A stretch of 64,000 bases of DNA from Helicobacter sp. 11S02629-2 (GCF_002272875.1 NZ_MLAN01000008.1:1-64000), one strand, 5' to 3'. Counted from the first letter of the stretch, positions 30,521 through 39,966 are shown. The notes: a model not told the origin generated them from the letters alone. A program made the numbers and translations.

Positions 30521-31909
30521 TTATACCTTTAGGCCCATCTTGCCGGGATTTAAAATATTATTAGGATCAAAGGCTTTTTTAAGAGAAGCAAAAAGCTCCA
30601 TCTCAGCTTCACTAAAAGCAAGTCTCATAAAAGGTGCTTTTGAAAGTCCTATGCCATGCTCTCCACTTAAAGTTCCCTCCAATTCTACAGCCAGCTTAAA
30701 AATTTCAACAATTGCATCATGGCCTGCTTTTAGTTCACTTTCAATCTCAGGATTTTTAACCATGACATTAGTGTGCACGTTACCATCACCTGTATGGCCA
30801 AAGCAAGGAGTTTGCACATTGTACTTCTCACTTATCTTTCTTATACCCGCTAGGAGTTCTGGGAGGCGAGACCTTGGGACTGTTATATCTTCGTTTAGCT
30901 TTTTTTTGCCATAGACTGTGATACTTTGAGAGGCATTACGTCTTGCAAACCAAAGAGAGGCTTCTTCTTCTGCGTTATTAGCTATCTTAAAGTCAGTTGC
31001 GCCATTTTCTAAAAACTTAGCCTTTATACCTTCTAACTGATAGTCTATCTCAGGCTCTAAGTTTGCATCTACTTGGGTTATAAGGATAGCGCCCGCATCA
31101 ACTGGCAAGCCTTTATGGAATCTTTCTTCAACTGCTTTTATAGTTAGATTATCCAAAAACTCCATGGCAACTGGAGTTATGCCACTAGCCATAGTTTTAT
31201 AAACTGCATTCATAGCAGATTCTATACTTGAGAAAACTCCCATAGCAGATCTTGCAAACTTTGGCTTTGCAATAAGCCTTAAAGTTATCTCAGTTATAAC
31301 TGCTAAAGTACCCTCACTTGCTATAAGTGTGCCTACTATGTTATAGCCTGCTACATCTTTTATAGTTTTTTTACCAGCCCTAATTATCTCTCCATTAGGA
31401 AGCACGGCACGAAGTGCCATAACATAGTCTTTAGTGATGCCATACTTTGCAGCCCTCATACCGCCTGCGTTTTCACTGACATTTCCACCAAGTGTACTTT
31501 GATCTTGGCTAGCTGGGTCTGGTGGGTAAAAAAGCCCTAGTTTTTCTACCTCTTCTTGGAAGTGCTTATTAATAACACCGGGCTGTACACGCGCTATAAG
31601 ATTTTTAGTATCTATTTCTAAAATCTTATTCATATATTTATCAAGGGCTAAGACTATACCTCCATTTACTGGAAGGCTTCCTCCTGTAAAACCACTGCCT
31701 GCTCCTCGTGGCAAGATATTTATCTTATGGGTATTACAGTATCTTAAGATATCACTTACATCTTTTTCATCTCTTGGAAAAAGCACTAAATCTGGCTTAT
31801 ACTTTTCCCTTGTAGCATCATAGCTATAAGCTATTTTATGCATTTCATCACTATGAGTATTTTCCTTCCCTAACAACTCCTGAAAGTACTTAATGTGTAT
31901 TTCATCCAT
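30521..31909 (-). CDS. glcD: FAD-linked oxidase, GlcD family
   Basis: Flavin enzyme of the glycolate/D-lactate oxidase subunit D family, 462 residues. The FAD-binding domain shows [20 protein letters not shown] near residue 58 and [19 protein letters not shown] near 135. The C-terminal domain ends with [13 protein letters not shown] and [10 protein letters not shown]. It probably oxidises a 2-hydroxy acid and passes electrons to quinone, but the exact substrate is not clear. In H. pylori the same gene order is found (HP0509 next to pgbA HP0508). It begins four bases after the pgbA-like gene. Confidence 0.9.
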   Translation of the reverse strand: MDEIHIKYFQELLGKENTHSDEMHKIAYSYDATREKYKPDLVLFPRDEKDVSDILRYCNTHKINILPRGAGSGFTGGSLPVNGGIVLALDKYMNKILEIDTKNLIARVQPGVINKHFQEEVEKLGLFYPPDPASQDQSTLGGNVSENAGGMRAAKYGITKDYVMALRAVLPNGEIIRAGKKTIKDVAGYNIVGTLIASEGTLAVITEITLRLIAKPKFARSAMGVFSSIESAMNAVYKTMASGITPVAMEFLDNLTIKAVEERFHKGLPVDAGAILITQVDANLEPEIDYQLEGIKAKFLENGATDFKIANNAEEEASLWFARRNASQSITVYGKKKLNEDITVPRSRLPELLAGIRKISEKYNVQTPCFGHTGDGNVHTNVMVKNPEIESELKAGHDAIVEIFKLAVELEGTLSGEHGIGLSKAPFMRLAFSEAEMELFASLKKAFDPNNILNPGKMGLKV

Positions 31910-31913
31910 AACC

Positions 31914-32711
31914 CTACTCTCCTATATTTTTACTTAGTAGTGCATCATAGTATTTAAAATAATCGCCCTTGCTTTTTTTGCTAGAAAAAAGGCTAAAAAG
32001 TGACCCGCTGCTTGGAAAACTTACACGCGTAAAAAATGGCGTCATAGGCTTAGTAGTATTAGCATTAAAAGCTTCTTTATAAAGTAAAGTGTTAGTTTGG
32101 CACTCTAGCACTCCATACTCCTTACTGCCCATGATAAAAACTAAGCCAACCCCATAAACATCACAAGCTTCTTTCAAAGCCTTAGGAGTTGGGTCATACC
32201 TTCCATCTTGAGCTAGATAGCCCATTAATAAATCTGGACTTAAAAAGTCTACATCTTTGACTTTAGACTTCAAGGCATCAAAGCTTTCTTGGTTTGGTGC
32301 TATCAAAAAGGCTTTTTGGTTTAAAAGATGGAAAGAGACAGTATCACTTGGCGTTGGAGAAAGTTGTGGATTAGGAAGATAGACTTGGTTCATCTCATCA
32401 AACTTTTTTACTTTAGCTTTATAAAAAAAGCTAGTTTCATCACTGTTTGCTACATCTTTTAAAGTGTCTTTATTGACTTTAGATTCTATAACAGCCATAT
32501 CTACTATAGCTGTGTAGCTATCAAGACTTCTTTTTATAAGGCCATTTTCACCAGATAGTAGCTCTTTAGGTGAACTTATAATGATAGTGGAATCTTTTTT
32601 ATCATAACTTAGCACTTTAGCATCAACTGGTGTAGTTAAGTCAGCTAAGCTAAAAGCAAAAGCCCCTTGAGACAAAAATAGCAAAATGCAAATCATCTTA
32701 ATAGTCTTCAT
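31914..32711 (-). CDS. pgbA: PgbA-like protein, N-terminal domain only
   Basis: The 265-residue secreted or surface protein has a signal peptide (MICILLFLSQGAFAFS). The early part (ADLTTPVDAKVLSYDKKDSTIIIS) and the position between glcD and a Nudix gene match the plasminogen-binding protein PgbA of H. pylori (HP0508). H. pylori PgbA is about 450 residues and ends in a long Lys-rich tail used to bind plasminogen. Here only the N-terminal domain is present, with just a short KKSKG patch, and the last residue is Glu. Plasminogen binding is therefore doubtful. The assignment rests on synteny plus moderate sequence likeness. Confidence 0.65.
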   Translation of the reverse strand: MKTIKMICILLFLSQGAFAFSLADLTTPVDAKVLSYDKKDSTIIISSPKELLSGENGLIKRSLDSYTAIVDMAVIESKVNKDTLKDVANSDETSFFYKAKVKKFDEMNQVYLPNPQLSPTPSDTVSFHLLNQKAFLIAPNQESFDALKSKVKDVDFLSPDLLMGYLAQDGRYDPTPKALKEACDVYGVGLVFIMGSKEYGVLECQTNTLLYKEAFNANTTKPMTPFFTRVSFPSSGSLFSLFSSKKSKGDYFKYYDALLSKNIGE

Positions 32712-32737
32712 AAACGAAATCCTTTTTTATATATGGC

Positions 32738-33358
32738 TTAAAAGCCTTTTTTATCAATACGAGTTAGATACCAAATAGTACCAAAAGCAAGCGATGTAGT
32801 CTTAGCACAAGATTCATCTTCTAAAAACTCAAAAATACGGCTTCTTGGCACAAAGATAACATCTATGTTTTCTAACTCCTCTTTACTGCCGCCACCTTCA
32901 GTCTTTTTTATATCTTCGCTAACTTCAGCATAGAAAAGATACTGGCAAGCCCCACCAGTGCCAACCCCTGAGTAGAAGTTAAAAAAAGGATGCATGTTTT
33001 TAGAATCTATAAAGTAGCCACACTCTTCTTCTACTTCTTCTATAGCTGTTTGAAGTGGCGTCTTGCCTTTATCTAAAAGCCCTGCACAGAGTTCATACAT
33101 AAAGCCTTGATTATTTTTTAAAAATACTGGCAAACGAAACTGCCTAACAAATATAAAGCCATCTTTTTCTTTATGATATAGCACTATCCCAACGCTATCA
33201 TGACTCTTTATAACATCCCAGTTCTTAACAACACCTTGCTCTTTAAAGCTAACTCTTCTAATCTGTAAGTACTTAGAGCTGCTTACATCTTCTACATCTA
33301 GCAAAACCGGAATCTCTGGCATGGGTAGTGGGTGGTCTTTCCCTTCATATAAAATCAT
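32738..33358 (-). CDS. Nudix hydrolase, UDP-sugar diphosphatase (NUDT14) type
   Basis: The 206-residue Nudix-fold enzyme is closest in pattern to the NUDT14 group, which cleaves UDP-glucose and ADP-ribose. Shared segments are YELCAGLLDK, EEECGYF, FNFYSGVGTGG, LFYAEV and a late GGGSKEELENIDVIFV. The Nudix box reads GLLDKGKTPLQTAIEEVEEECGY, so the usual Arg before the Glu pair is Glu here; metal-binding glutamates remain. It lies between the peptidoglycan peptidase and pgbA-like genes on one strand and probably in one operon. The substrate is inferred from the group. Confidence 0.8.
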   Translation of the reverse strand: MILYEGKDHPLPMPEIPVLLDVEDVSSSKYLQIRRVSFKEQGVVKNWDVIKSHDSVGIVLYHKEKDGFIFVRQFRLPVFLKNNQGFMYELCAGLLDKGKTPLQTAIEEVEEECGYFIDSKNMHPFFNFYSGVGTGGACQYLFYAEVSEDIKKTEGGGSKEELENIDVIFVPRSRIFEFLEDESCAKTTSLAFGTIWYLTRIDKKGF

Positions 33359-33390
33359 ATCTAGCCTTAATGTTTTTAGTCATCACAAAC

Positions 33391-34665
33391 TTACATATTT
33401 TGCACTATCTTTTTCATAAAAAGATTACTGTTATCTATATTTAACACTTCAGAATCTAACTCTGCTTTAAGTTCTTTTGCAAGCTTGTTAAAACTAGCTT
33501 TTTGCTTTCTGTTAAGCTCAACTCTTGCAGTTTTTATACGCCCTAGTGGGTCTACTGGAACGCCGTTTTTATAAACTCCAAAGTGGAGGTGAGGCCCAGT
33601 GCTAAGCCCAGTTGTCCCAACTGTGCCAATGACTGTTCCTTGCTTTACATAACGCCCTGCCCTAGTTAGAATCTTATGCATATGTGCATAAAGAGTTTTG
33701 ATTCCATCTGCGTGGGCTATCTCTACGACGTTACCATAGCCACCTTTTATACCGGCAAAGATCACGCGTCCATCGGCTGCAGCGTGGATTGGCGTGCCTA
33801 TAGGTGTGGCAAAGTCCACTCCATAGTGTGGCCTTATGATTCCAAGTATTGGATGTCTTCTACCATAAGAAAACTTAGAGCTTATGCGTCTATACTTAAC
33901 TGGGGTTATAAGCAAGAAGTTAGTCATCTCCTTACCTTGTAAGTTGTAGTACTTATCATTAAAACTTACTAGATAGTTTGGAGTTTTATTAGTTTCTATC
34001 ATGGCGATTTTTATATTAGGCTGGCCAAACTGCCTACCTAGCCTATACTTTCTTTCATAGATAACTGCTAAGACGTCATCTTTGGCTATGTACTTTTTAA
34101 AGTTTACATTGTTTTTATAAGCACTTATAAACTCACCTGCTAATGCCCTATCTCCTGTAGCATCTAGCAAGTCTTGATAAGGCGTATGTTGCACTTTTAG
34201 GGCTACTACTTCATCGCTTACTACGTAGTTTATAGGGATGATAGAAAGCTTATAGGAGTTGCCACTATAGTTTATGTAGATTTGTGCATTTTCACTTATG
34301 GGGATAAAGGCTTGAAGTAGTTTTCCAGTGCTATCTTTTAGCATATAGTAAGTAGCACCTGCATAGATCTCAGCTACTAGCTCTTTGTCTTCAACTGGTA
34401 GTTGATAGTAAAGAGACTGTGGAATCTTATAGCTATCAAGAAAGTTAAGTAAGCTTATACCATCATCCCATTTAGCACGCGTGCCAACAGTAGAGGTAAA
34501 CTTATACTCGCCATTACTTGCTACATTTAAAGAGGCTTTGTTTAAAAAGTCTGCTTTTTCGCCTTCAGCATCTAGGCTTTTTAGACTAGGGTTAGTGTGA
34601 GTAACGCTAGCTTGCAGGCCTAAAGCACAGGCTAAAAACAGTATAAACATCATCTTTTTAAACAT
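33391..34665 (-). CDS. csd3: M23 peptidoglycan peptidase, Csd3/HdpA-like
   Basis: Periplasmic LytM/M23 metallopeptidase of 424 residues. In H. pylori the gene at this place (HP0506, Csd3/HdpA) trims and cuts peptidoglycan peptides and sets helical cell shape. A signal peptide (FILFLACALGLQAS) starts the chain. Domains that shield the active site fill residues 40-240. The M23 domain (about 270-385) shows HYGVDFATPIGTP with zinc ligands, and TGLSTGPHLHFGVYKNG with the catalytic HLH. It heads the leftward run of Nudix, pgbA-like, glcD and leuS genes, in the order known from H. pylori. Confidence 0.9.
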   Translation of the reverse strand: MFKKMMFILFLACALGLQASVTHTNPSLKSLDAEGEKADFLNKASLNVASNGEYKFTSTVGTRAKWDDGISLLNFLDSYKIPQSLYYQLPVEDKELVAEIYAGATYYMLKDSTGKLLQAFIPISENAQIYINYSGNSYKLSIIPINYVVSDEVVALKVQHTPYQDLLDATGDRALAGEFISAYKNNVNFKKYIAKDDVLAVIYERKYRLGRQFGQPNIKIAMIETNKTPNYLVSFNDKYYNLQGKEMTNFLLITPVKYRRISSKFSYGRRHPILGIIRPHYGVDFATPIGTPIHAAADGRVIFAGIKGGYGNVVEIAHADGIKTLYAHMHKILTRAGRYVKQGTVIGTVGTTGLSTGPHLHFGVYKNGVPVDPLGRIKTARVELNRKQKASFNKLAKELKAELDSEVLNIDNSNLFMKKIVQNM

Positions 34666-34824
34666 ATAATCATCCTTACCACATATCTAAATGCATCATG
34701 AAACATTTAATTTGTATACAATTAATATTAAATTTAAGCCTTTAAGTATTGCACATTTTTGTGGATTTAAGATTATACTTTAATAATATGTACATCATTA
34801 CAAATTACAAAGGAGCCTAGTGCT

Positions 34825-35004
34825 ATGAAAGACTTCATATACCCAACTGTTATATTTATAGTATTTTTATATGTCCTAGCCTTTATGCTTATATATACTT
34901 ATAAAACAGCCCCAACCCCACCAACTTTTACAAACAACAGCACAGGGACAGTTAATGTAAAAGATTTGCAAAATGAACTTACAAAACAGCTTAAGTTAAA
35001 TTAA
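34825..35004 (+). CDS. 59-residue single-pass membrane protein
   Basis: A short gene with AGGAG (34811-34815) nine bases before the ATG. The product has one N-terminal membrane segment (IYPTVIFIVFLYVLAFMLIY) followed by a Thr/Pro/Asn-rich stretch and a small amphipathic helix (VKDLQNELTKQLKLN). I do not recognise the family. It lies 45 bases before flgM on the same strand and may be co-transcribed. TATACTTT at about 34774-34781 could serve as a -10 region. Confidence 0.65.
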   Translation: MKDFIYPTVIFIVFLYVLAFMLIYTYKTAPTPPTFTNNSTGTVNVKDLQNELTKQLKLN

Positions 35005-35049
35005 AATCTGCCGATATGCATATAAAGTTATAGAATCTAAGGATAGAAA

Positions 35050-35277
35050 ATGAGAGTTGGACATAGTGCAAATGGCGTATTTAGCGAGGGCATCACAAAG
35101 CCTCAAGATAAAAAAGTAGAAAATCCAAAAGCTGAAGAACACATTGCTGCTAGCAAAGAAAGTGATGAAGTAGCAAGCACTAAAGCAAGCGACATAAAAG
35201 AAGCTATCAAAAATGGCAATTATAAAATTGATATGGATGCCACAGCTGACAAACTGGCACAAAGTTTGCTTCCTTAG
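35050..35277 (+). CDS. flgM: Anti-sigma-28 factor FlgM
   Basis: Small regulator that holds the flagellar sigma factor FliA inactive until the hook is built. The 75 residues have a Lys/Glu/Ser-rich, probably disordered N-terminal half. The C-terminal half, IKEAIKNGNYKIDMDATADKLAQSLL, matches the FlgM core with its sigma-binding helices. The start follows AAGGATAGAAA. The next gene is flgN-like, an order seen in other flagellate bacteria. Confidence 0.88.
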   Translation: MRVGHSANGVFSEGITKPQDKKVENPKAEEHIAASKESDEVASTKASDIKEAIKNGNYKIDMDATADKLAQSLLP

Positions 35278-35300
35278 GTTATCAAACTTAAGGAACACTT

Positions 35301-35726
35301 ATGCTAAAAAACTATCTTGAAGGCGCAATCAAAGACTTACAAAATCTTATCAGCTACACTTACGAAGATATAGAAGATATCAAAGTTGCAAACAATCAAA
35401 GTATATTTGAACGCAACATTATAAAATCCTCCCTCATAAAAGAGTTCGAAACTAAAAAAGGTCTTATAGATGAGCAAATGATCTTGCTTATGCAGACTAA
35501 TCCAGATAGGCCCTTAAGCGAACTTATAAGCCCAGAGATAAGCACTTTACTAATATCCATGAGACAAAATCTTGAAGCTTTAAAAGATATCAACACAAGA
35601 TATGCAAGAATGGTCTTTGCTGTAAGTGAGTTTTATACATCTTTAGTAGAGCAACTCTTCCCAAAGGAAAAAGCAGACTATAAAGGCAGCATGGTAAAAA
35701 GTAGCTTGCTAAGCTTGCAAGCTTAG
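35301..35726 (+). CDS. flgN: FlgN-like flagellar chaperone
   Basis: A 141-residue, largely helical protein with long amphipathic helices, as in FlgN, the chaperone for hook-filament junction proteins FlgK and FlgL. The assignment rests mainly on its place 23 bases after flgM, its size and its helical content (DLQNLISYTYEDIEDIKVA, ISMRQNLEALKDINTRYARM), as FlgN sequences are poorly conserved. The start follows AAGGAACACTT. flgK is not adjacent. Confidence 0.65.
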   Translation: MLKNYLEGAIKDLQNLISYTYEDIEDIKVANNQSIFERNIIKSSLIKEFETKKGLIDEQMILLMQTNPDRPLSELISPEISTLLISMRQNLEALKDINTRYARMVFAVSEFYTSLVEQLFPKEKADYKGSMVKSSLLSLQA

Positions 35727-35757
35727 ATTTCACCACACTAAACTAGTGCCATAAAAC

Positions 35758-35797
35758 TAACTTAAGAGACCTAAGCCTCTTAAGTTAAAAACTTTTT
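35758..35797 (+). terminator. Intrinsic terminator after the flagellar genes
   Basis: TAACTTAAGAG (35758-35768) pairs perfectly with CTCTTAAGTTA (35777-35787) around an 8-base loop, and is followed by a CTTTTT run. It lies 32 bases after the flgN-like gene. Confidence 0.7.
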
Positions 35798-36044
35798 GCA
35801 TTTTACAACTAAACCATCCCCACACAAGCTTATAAAATCCTTATAAAATCATTACCTTTTACTATAACAAAAAGCTTGCTTTATAGAAGCATAGAATCTA
35901 ACACCATCAGACTATCACTTAAAGCTAACTTCTAATGTCATAACATAAATGTCTAATACACTACTAACAAACAAGGCATGTATCCACACCTAATACAACA
36001 CATAAAAATCAGCCTACTAGTAAAATATAAAAATATGAAGAATC

Positions 36045-36077
36045 TAAAAAACATAGAATCTAATAACGATTCTATGT
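36045..36077 (-). terminator. Intrinsic terminator of rpmB
   Basis: Read leftward, ACATAGAATC pairs with GATTCTATGT around a 7-base loop and is followed by six T residues. It lies 66 bases after the rpmB stop. The stem again contains the AGATTCTA/TAGAATCT core. The rest of 35798-36044 shows no supported gene. Confidence 0.75.
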
Positions 36078-36142
36078 CTTGCGTAGAGGGGAGCAAAAGA
36101 CGTAAAAAGTCTAGCTTTTAGTAAGAAGCTTGTATATAAAAA

Positions 36143-36340
36143 CTACTTGCTTCCTATCTTTCTTTTATAAGTTCTTAAAGTTGAAGCAGCAACTTTTATC
36201 TTTATCCTTGTACCATCTTCTGTCATGATACGAACTGTCCTAAGGTTAGGAAGACTTCTTTTTTTAGTCTTATTATTAGCGTGGCTTACATTATTACCAC
36301 TTAAAACACCCTTGCCACTTAAGTCACATCTTCTTGCCAT
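36143..36340 (-). CDS. rpmB: Ribosomal protein bL28
   Basis: Small basic large-subunit ribosomal protein, 65 residues. The N-terminus [27 protein letters not shown] and the C-terminal [14 protein letters not shown] fit bL28. Its start follows AAAGGAC and it is separated from def by 53 bases, so both may share a transcript. Confidence 0.94.
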   Translation of the reverse strand: MARRCDLSGKGVLSGNNVSHANNKTKKRSLPNLRTVRIMTEDGTRIKIKVAASTLRTYKRKIGSK

Positions 36341-36393
36341 TACGCGTCCTTTATCTTGTTGAATTAACTCTAAAAGCTTCTATTATATCAAAA

Positions 36394-36924
36394 CTATGCC
36401 TTAGTTTGTAGTCTTTTTAACTCTTTTTCAAACTTTTTACGTTTTATGATAGAAAGCTTATCTACGAAGAGTATACCGTCTAAGTGGTCGTTTTCATGCT
36501 GCATGGCTACAGCTAAAAAGTCCTTAGCCTCCATCCTCTGCTTAGTCCCAAACCTATCTTGATACTCTATGACGACACTTTCAAAGCGTTTTATCTCCTC
36601 ATAAAAGCCCGGGACTGACAAACAGCCCTCATTCCACATGATCTCACCTTGCTTATCTATAAAGACTGGGTTTATAAACTCTAGCAAGTCTTCTTTGTAC
36701 TGTATATCATCTTCATCTTCATTTTCATTAGGTCTTGGGAGGTTGACTATAAAGATCCTTAAAGGTTTTGCTACTTGTATAGCTGCAAGCCCAACACCTT
36801 TTCTGGCTATCATAGTCTCATACATGGAATCTAAAAACTCATGTAGCTCACTATCAAACTTCTCAACATCCTTTGACTTCTGTCTTAACCTAGTATCTGG
36901 ATATTTCACTATGTCTAAAATCAT
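36394..36924 (-). CDS. def: Peptide deformylase
   Basis: Removes the formyl group from the N-terminal Met of new proteins. The 176 residues contain the three motifs: [24 protein letters not shown] with the metal-binding Cys, and [10 protein letters not shown] with the metal-binding His pair and catalytic Glu. There is a short acidic insert ([14 protein letters not shown]) in the middle. Confidence 0.96.
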   Translation of the reverse strand: MILDIVKYPDTRLRQKSKDVEKFDSELHEFLDSMYETMIARKGVGLAAIQVAKPLRIFIVNLPRPNENEDEDDIQYKEDLLEFINPVFIDKQGEIMWNEGCLSVPGFYEEIKRFESVVIEYQDRFGTKQRMEAKDFLAVAMQHENDHLDGILFVDKLSIIKRKKFEKELKRLQTKA

Positions 36925-37288
36925 ATCTATAACCCTTACGATTAGCTTTAAGTTTTTTAACTCGGTATTTTAAAGTATATTAGAAAACTAAGGCAAGGTT
37001 TGTGGGTAAGTTAGCGATAAACATTATCATTAATTTTTATAAATATGTATTTGTGTCATACTAGAAGGGCACCTAGTGATAATGCAGTAATTATATTTGC
37101 ATCGCTGCAAGACTACTTGAAGCAGTCCTTAAAACAAGAATAGAATCAGGCATAAAATCAGGCGAACACAGCAAACTGTAGACTGCATGCAAAAAAATAA
37201 TTAATTCTTATAATAATCTTGTGCTAGAAACCACTAACACAAGATACATAAACCCTATAAACAAAAAAGTATTTTAGTTTGATAACTC
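36925..37288. other. Intergenic region with a Fur-box-like sequence
   Basis: At 37018-37036 the sequence GATAAACATTATCATTAAT agrees with the classical Fur consensus at about 14 of 19 positions. It lies about 95 bases upstream of def on its strand. A 32-codon frame from about 37046 (rightward) has no clear ribosome binding site. No gene is supported, so the site may be chance or serve a lost gene. Confidence 0.35.
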
Positions 37289-38875
37289 CTAGCTAAACAC
37301 AAAAGGCATCTTTGCATTACGCTCTATAACTGCACCAACTTCAAAGCAGATATCTTCTCTAAACTCATCAGCAACTATCTGCACACCTTCTGGGATATAA
37401 CCACTACTTTCTTTACGCACTCCTGTAGGGACGCTCATAATAGGAAGTCCTAAAGTAGTTGTTGCCATAAGAGGAGAGTTTATATCTAAAATATGCTTCA
37501 TAACTTTAGCACCCTTTGTATCTTCACCCCAAACCATTGGGTCTTCTAAAGATACTGGCATGATGATGGCGTGATACTTTTCAAAAAGTACACGCATCTT
37601 TCTTCTTAAAGTCTCACGAGTAGCTATAGCTATCATATACTGTCCCATATCAGTTTTTGGAGTATTAGCTATCATAGATTCTACAGCACTTAACACTTCT
37701 TTAGATCCCACCTTTTTAACCTCTGGCAGCATAAAAAGATGAACTTCATTCATAACTATCCTTAGCCAAGTATCCATAGCTTCTGGCAAAAATGGCAAAG
37801 ATACAGGCTCTATGATATAGCCTTCTTTTTCAAGCCAAGTAGCACTCTTTTTAAGGTTATCTTTTATAGCAGGCTCCATCTTTAAGCCCGGATAGTCCAT
37901 AAGCACGCCTATAACTTTAGAGCTTACACTTAAGTCTTTTTCACTCATAGCTACATTTACGCTATTAGGGTCCAATGGGCTAGCTTTAGCAAGACTTTTA
38001 AAGCCTATCTCACAGTCTCTTACGCTTCTAGCTAATGGGCCATCTACTGTGAAGAACTGAGCTGCAAAAGTCTTATTATCAGGGCTTGAAGGGTTAAATC
38101 TTGGCACACGCCCCGGAGTAGTGCGCAAACCCACACAACCGCAAGCATAAGCAGGATAGCGTATAGAGCCAGCTATATCATTACCATGTGCGATAAAGCC
38201 CATACCACTAGTAGTAGCTGAAGCCGCGCCTCCACTTGAGCCTCCACAAGTAAGGGCTTTATTCCAAGGGTTAAGCGTCCTTCCAAAAAGTGGGTTTTCT
38301 GTAAACCACCTAAAGGTAAACTCAGGTACGTTAGACACACCAACTATCACTGCGCCGTCTTTTACTACGTTATCTACTAAGGCAGCATTATGTTTTGAAG
38401 TATTGTTTTTAAAAGCTTTTATACCATCAGTGTTTGCCACACCTGCTACATCAGTGTTGTTTTTTATAGTGATAGGCACGCCATGAAGTAAAGAAAGATA
38501 GATTCCCTTTGCTAGCATGCTATCTGCGTAGCGAGCACTTGCAAGGGCTTTTTCTTCTAGCACAAAAGCTAGGGCGTTATACTTTTTATTAGCCACTTTG
38601 ATTCGTTCTAATACACTTTTTGTAACTTCAAGGCTTGAAAGCTTTTTAGTCCTTATGGCATAAGCTACTTGATAAGCGTCCCACTGCCATATGGGAGTGC
38701 TAGGAAGCACTAGCTTGCTATCTTTATCCATCATATCTTTTAAAGTTTTAGAGTTTGTATTAGCCATATTAGAGCTTTCAGATACCACATTAGTACCTTT
38801 AGCAAAAGCGGAGCTTGCAAGCAGTGAGGCACAAACTCCAAGTGAGCCTAGTTGCAAAAACTTACGTCTATCCAT
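37289..38875 (-). CDS. Tat-exported amidase of the amidase-signature family
   Basis: Hydrolase of the amidase-signature family, related to GatA-like enzymes but exported. The 528 residues start with a twin-arginine signal (MDRRKFLQLGSLGVCASLLAS). The Ser-cisSer-Lys triad is visible: Lys in VPITIKNNTD, one Ser in GGSSGGAASATTSG and the nucleophile Ser in NDIAGSIRYPAYACG. The substrate amide is unknown. It is a lone gene with a 14-T tract about 270 bases upstream. It is a second Tat-exported enzyme in the window, besides the aldo-keto reductase. Confidence 0.9.
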   Translation of the reverse strand: MDRRKFLQLGSLGVCASLLASSAFAKGTNVVSESSNMANTNSKTLKDMMDKDSKLVLPSTPIWQWDAYQVAYAIRTKKLSSLEVTKSVLERIKVANKKYNALAFVLEEKALASARYADSMLAKGIYLSLLHGVPITIKNNTDVAGVANTDGIKAFKNNTSKHNAALVDNVVKDGAVIVGVSNVPEFTFRWFTENPLFGRTLNPWNKALTCGGSSGGAASATTSGMGFIAHGNDIAGSIRYPAYACGCVGLRTTPGRVPRFNPSSPDNKTFAAQFFTVDGPLARSVRDCEIGFKSLAKASPLDPNSVNVAMSEKDLSVSSKVIGVLMDYPGLKMEPAIKDNLKKSATWLEKEGYIIEPVSLPFLPEAMDTWLRIVMNEVHLFMLPEVKKVGSKEVLSAVESMIANTPKTDMGQYMIAIATRETLRRKMRVLFEKYHAIIMPVSLEDPMVWGEDTKGAKVMKHILDINSPLMATTTLGLPIMSVPTGVRKESSGYIPEGVQIVADEFREDICFEVGAVIERNAKMPFVFS

Positions 38876-39144
38876 GTTTATCCTTTTTTCTTTTATCTTT
38901 GCTTTAAATAAGCGTGTGTGTTTAGTGTAGTCTTTTAATGTTTAGAATCTGTAGAGTTTATATGAAAACTTAAAAGCTAGCTTTTAAAGTCTTGCTAGCA
39001 AAAATTATAAAATTAACCTTTTTGTGTGGTATTTCTTAAACTAAATGTAATTAATTTTTATAAAGTTCTCCTATCTAGTCCAAAAATATCTCTAGTTTTT
39101 ATAAAAATAATGCCTAAGACTATATTTCTAGTCACTGGGTCTTG

Positions 39145-39158
39145 TTTTTTTTTTTTTT
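39145..39158. repeat. 14-base T homopolymer
   Basis: An uninterrupted run of 14 T, preceded by CTTG and followed by GATTCT, about 270 bases upstream of the amidase start. It is long enough to vary by slippage. Confidence 0.85.
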
Positions 39159-39265
39159 GATTCTATACTTTTTAAATATTTCATAAACAAGAAGGAAAAT
39201 AATAAAACGTAGGGGTTTAAAAAAGTAGAGCTTAAGAGCTAAGTCTTAAGTATTGAAAAGCTTTT

Positions 39266-39301
39266 GTAAAAAGACTGCATTTTTAAAATGCAGTCTTTTT
39301 A
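39266..39301 (-). terminator. Intrinsic terminator of the thrS-infC-rpmI-rplT operon
   Basis: AAAAAGACTGCATTTT pairs with AAAATGCAGTCTTTTT, giving a long stem flanked by A and T runs on both sides. It lies about 17 bases after the rplT stop and could stop transcription from both directions. Confidence 0.85.
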
Positions 39302-39317
39302 TCTTGTAGTCTTATAA

Positions 39318-39671
39318 CTACTTTATAGCGGCCTTAGCTTTTGCAACGATGCTTGCAAAAAGTGCTGGGTCATTCATAGCCATATCAGCTAGTACTTTTC
39401 TATCTAACTCGATATTTGCTATCTTTAAAGCATGCATGAAGCGTGAGTAGTTGATATCATTCATCTTGCAAGCTGCATTTATACGAGTGATCCAAAGAGA
39501 GCGGAAGTTTCTTTTCTTTTGTTTTCTATCACGGAAGGCATAGTACATGCTTCTTTCAAGCTGTTCTTTTGCCTTTCTAAAGTGCTTTCTTCTTCCGCTA
39601 AAAAATCCTCTAGCTAGTTTTAGAATCTTCTTATGTCGTCTTCTTCTGACAACGCCTGTTTTAACTCTCAT
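39318..39671 (-). CDS. rplT: Ribosomal protein bL20
   Basis: Basic 117-residue large-subunit protein with the bL20 signature ([30 protein letters not shown] and the later [20 protein letters not shown]). It is the last gene of the infC operon, ending at a strong terminator. In other bacteria bL20 represses its operon by binding the leader; no such leader was checked here. Confidence 0.97.
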   Translation of the reverse strand: MRVKTGVVRRRRHKKILKLARGFFSGRRKHFRKAKEQLERSMYYAFRDRKQKKRNFRSLWITRINAACKMNDINYSRFMHALKIANIELDRKVLADMAMNDPALFASIVAKAKAAIK

Positions 39672-39771
39672 AATTATCCTTTCTTTACCTTAAAATAGGT
39701 GAAGTGTTATAAAAACACAAACTTTCCTTTTATCAAAAAGGGCAGGTGGCCTTAGCTTATAGCTATATGGT

Positions 39772-39966
39772 CTATCTCATACAAAGTAGATTCTTTACAG
39801 AATCTAAGTTAGTATCATTAACGTAGTGAGGCTTGTTTAAGTTAGCCTTACGCTTATGATTCTTCTTAGTCAAGATATGACTTTTAAAAGCACTTCCACG
39901 TTTGATAAGGTTTTTTTTGACCTTGAAACGTTTCGCAGCGCCTCTGTTAGTTTTCATCTTTGGCAT
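39772..39966 (-). CDS. rpmI: Ribosomal protein bL35
   Basis: Small basic ribosomal protein of 64 residues ([18 protein letters not shown]). Its start overlaps the end of infC by 20 bases in another frame, with AAAGGAGAAGACA just upstream inside infC, which suggests translational coupling. The C-terminal end [11 protein letters not shown] is slightly unusual but typical of Campylobacterota. Confidence 0.95.
   Translation of the reverse strand: MPKMKTNRGAAKRFKVKKNLIKRGSAFKSHILTKKNHKRKANLNKPHYVNDTNLDSVKNLLCMR

Larger units (their letters stand above)
38876..39317. other. Intergenic region with a 14-T tract
   Basis: AT-rich region between the amidase gene and rplT without a supported reading frame. 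It contains a T14 homopolymer (39145-39158) and a strong bidirectional terminator at its right end. The amidase promoter should lie here. Confidence 0.5.

Noticed and set aside
34996-35298. Leftward 100-aa frame opposite flgM
   Set aside because: It is fully antisense to the recognised FlgM protein and Cys/Phe-rich without structure.
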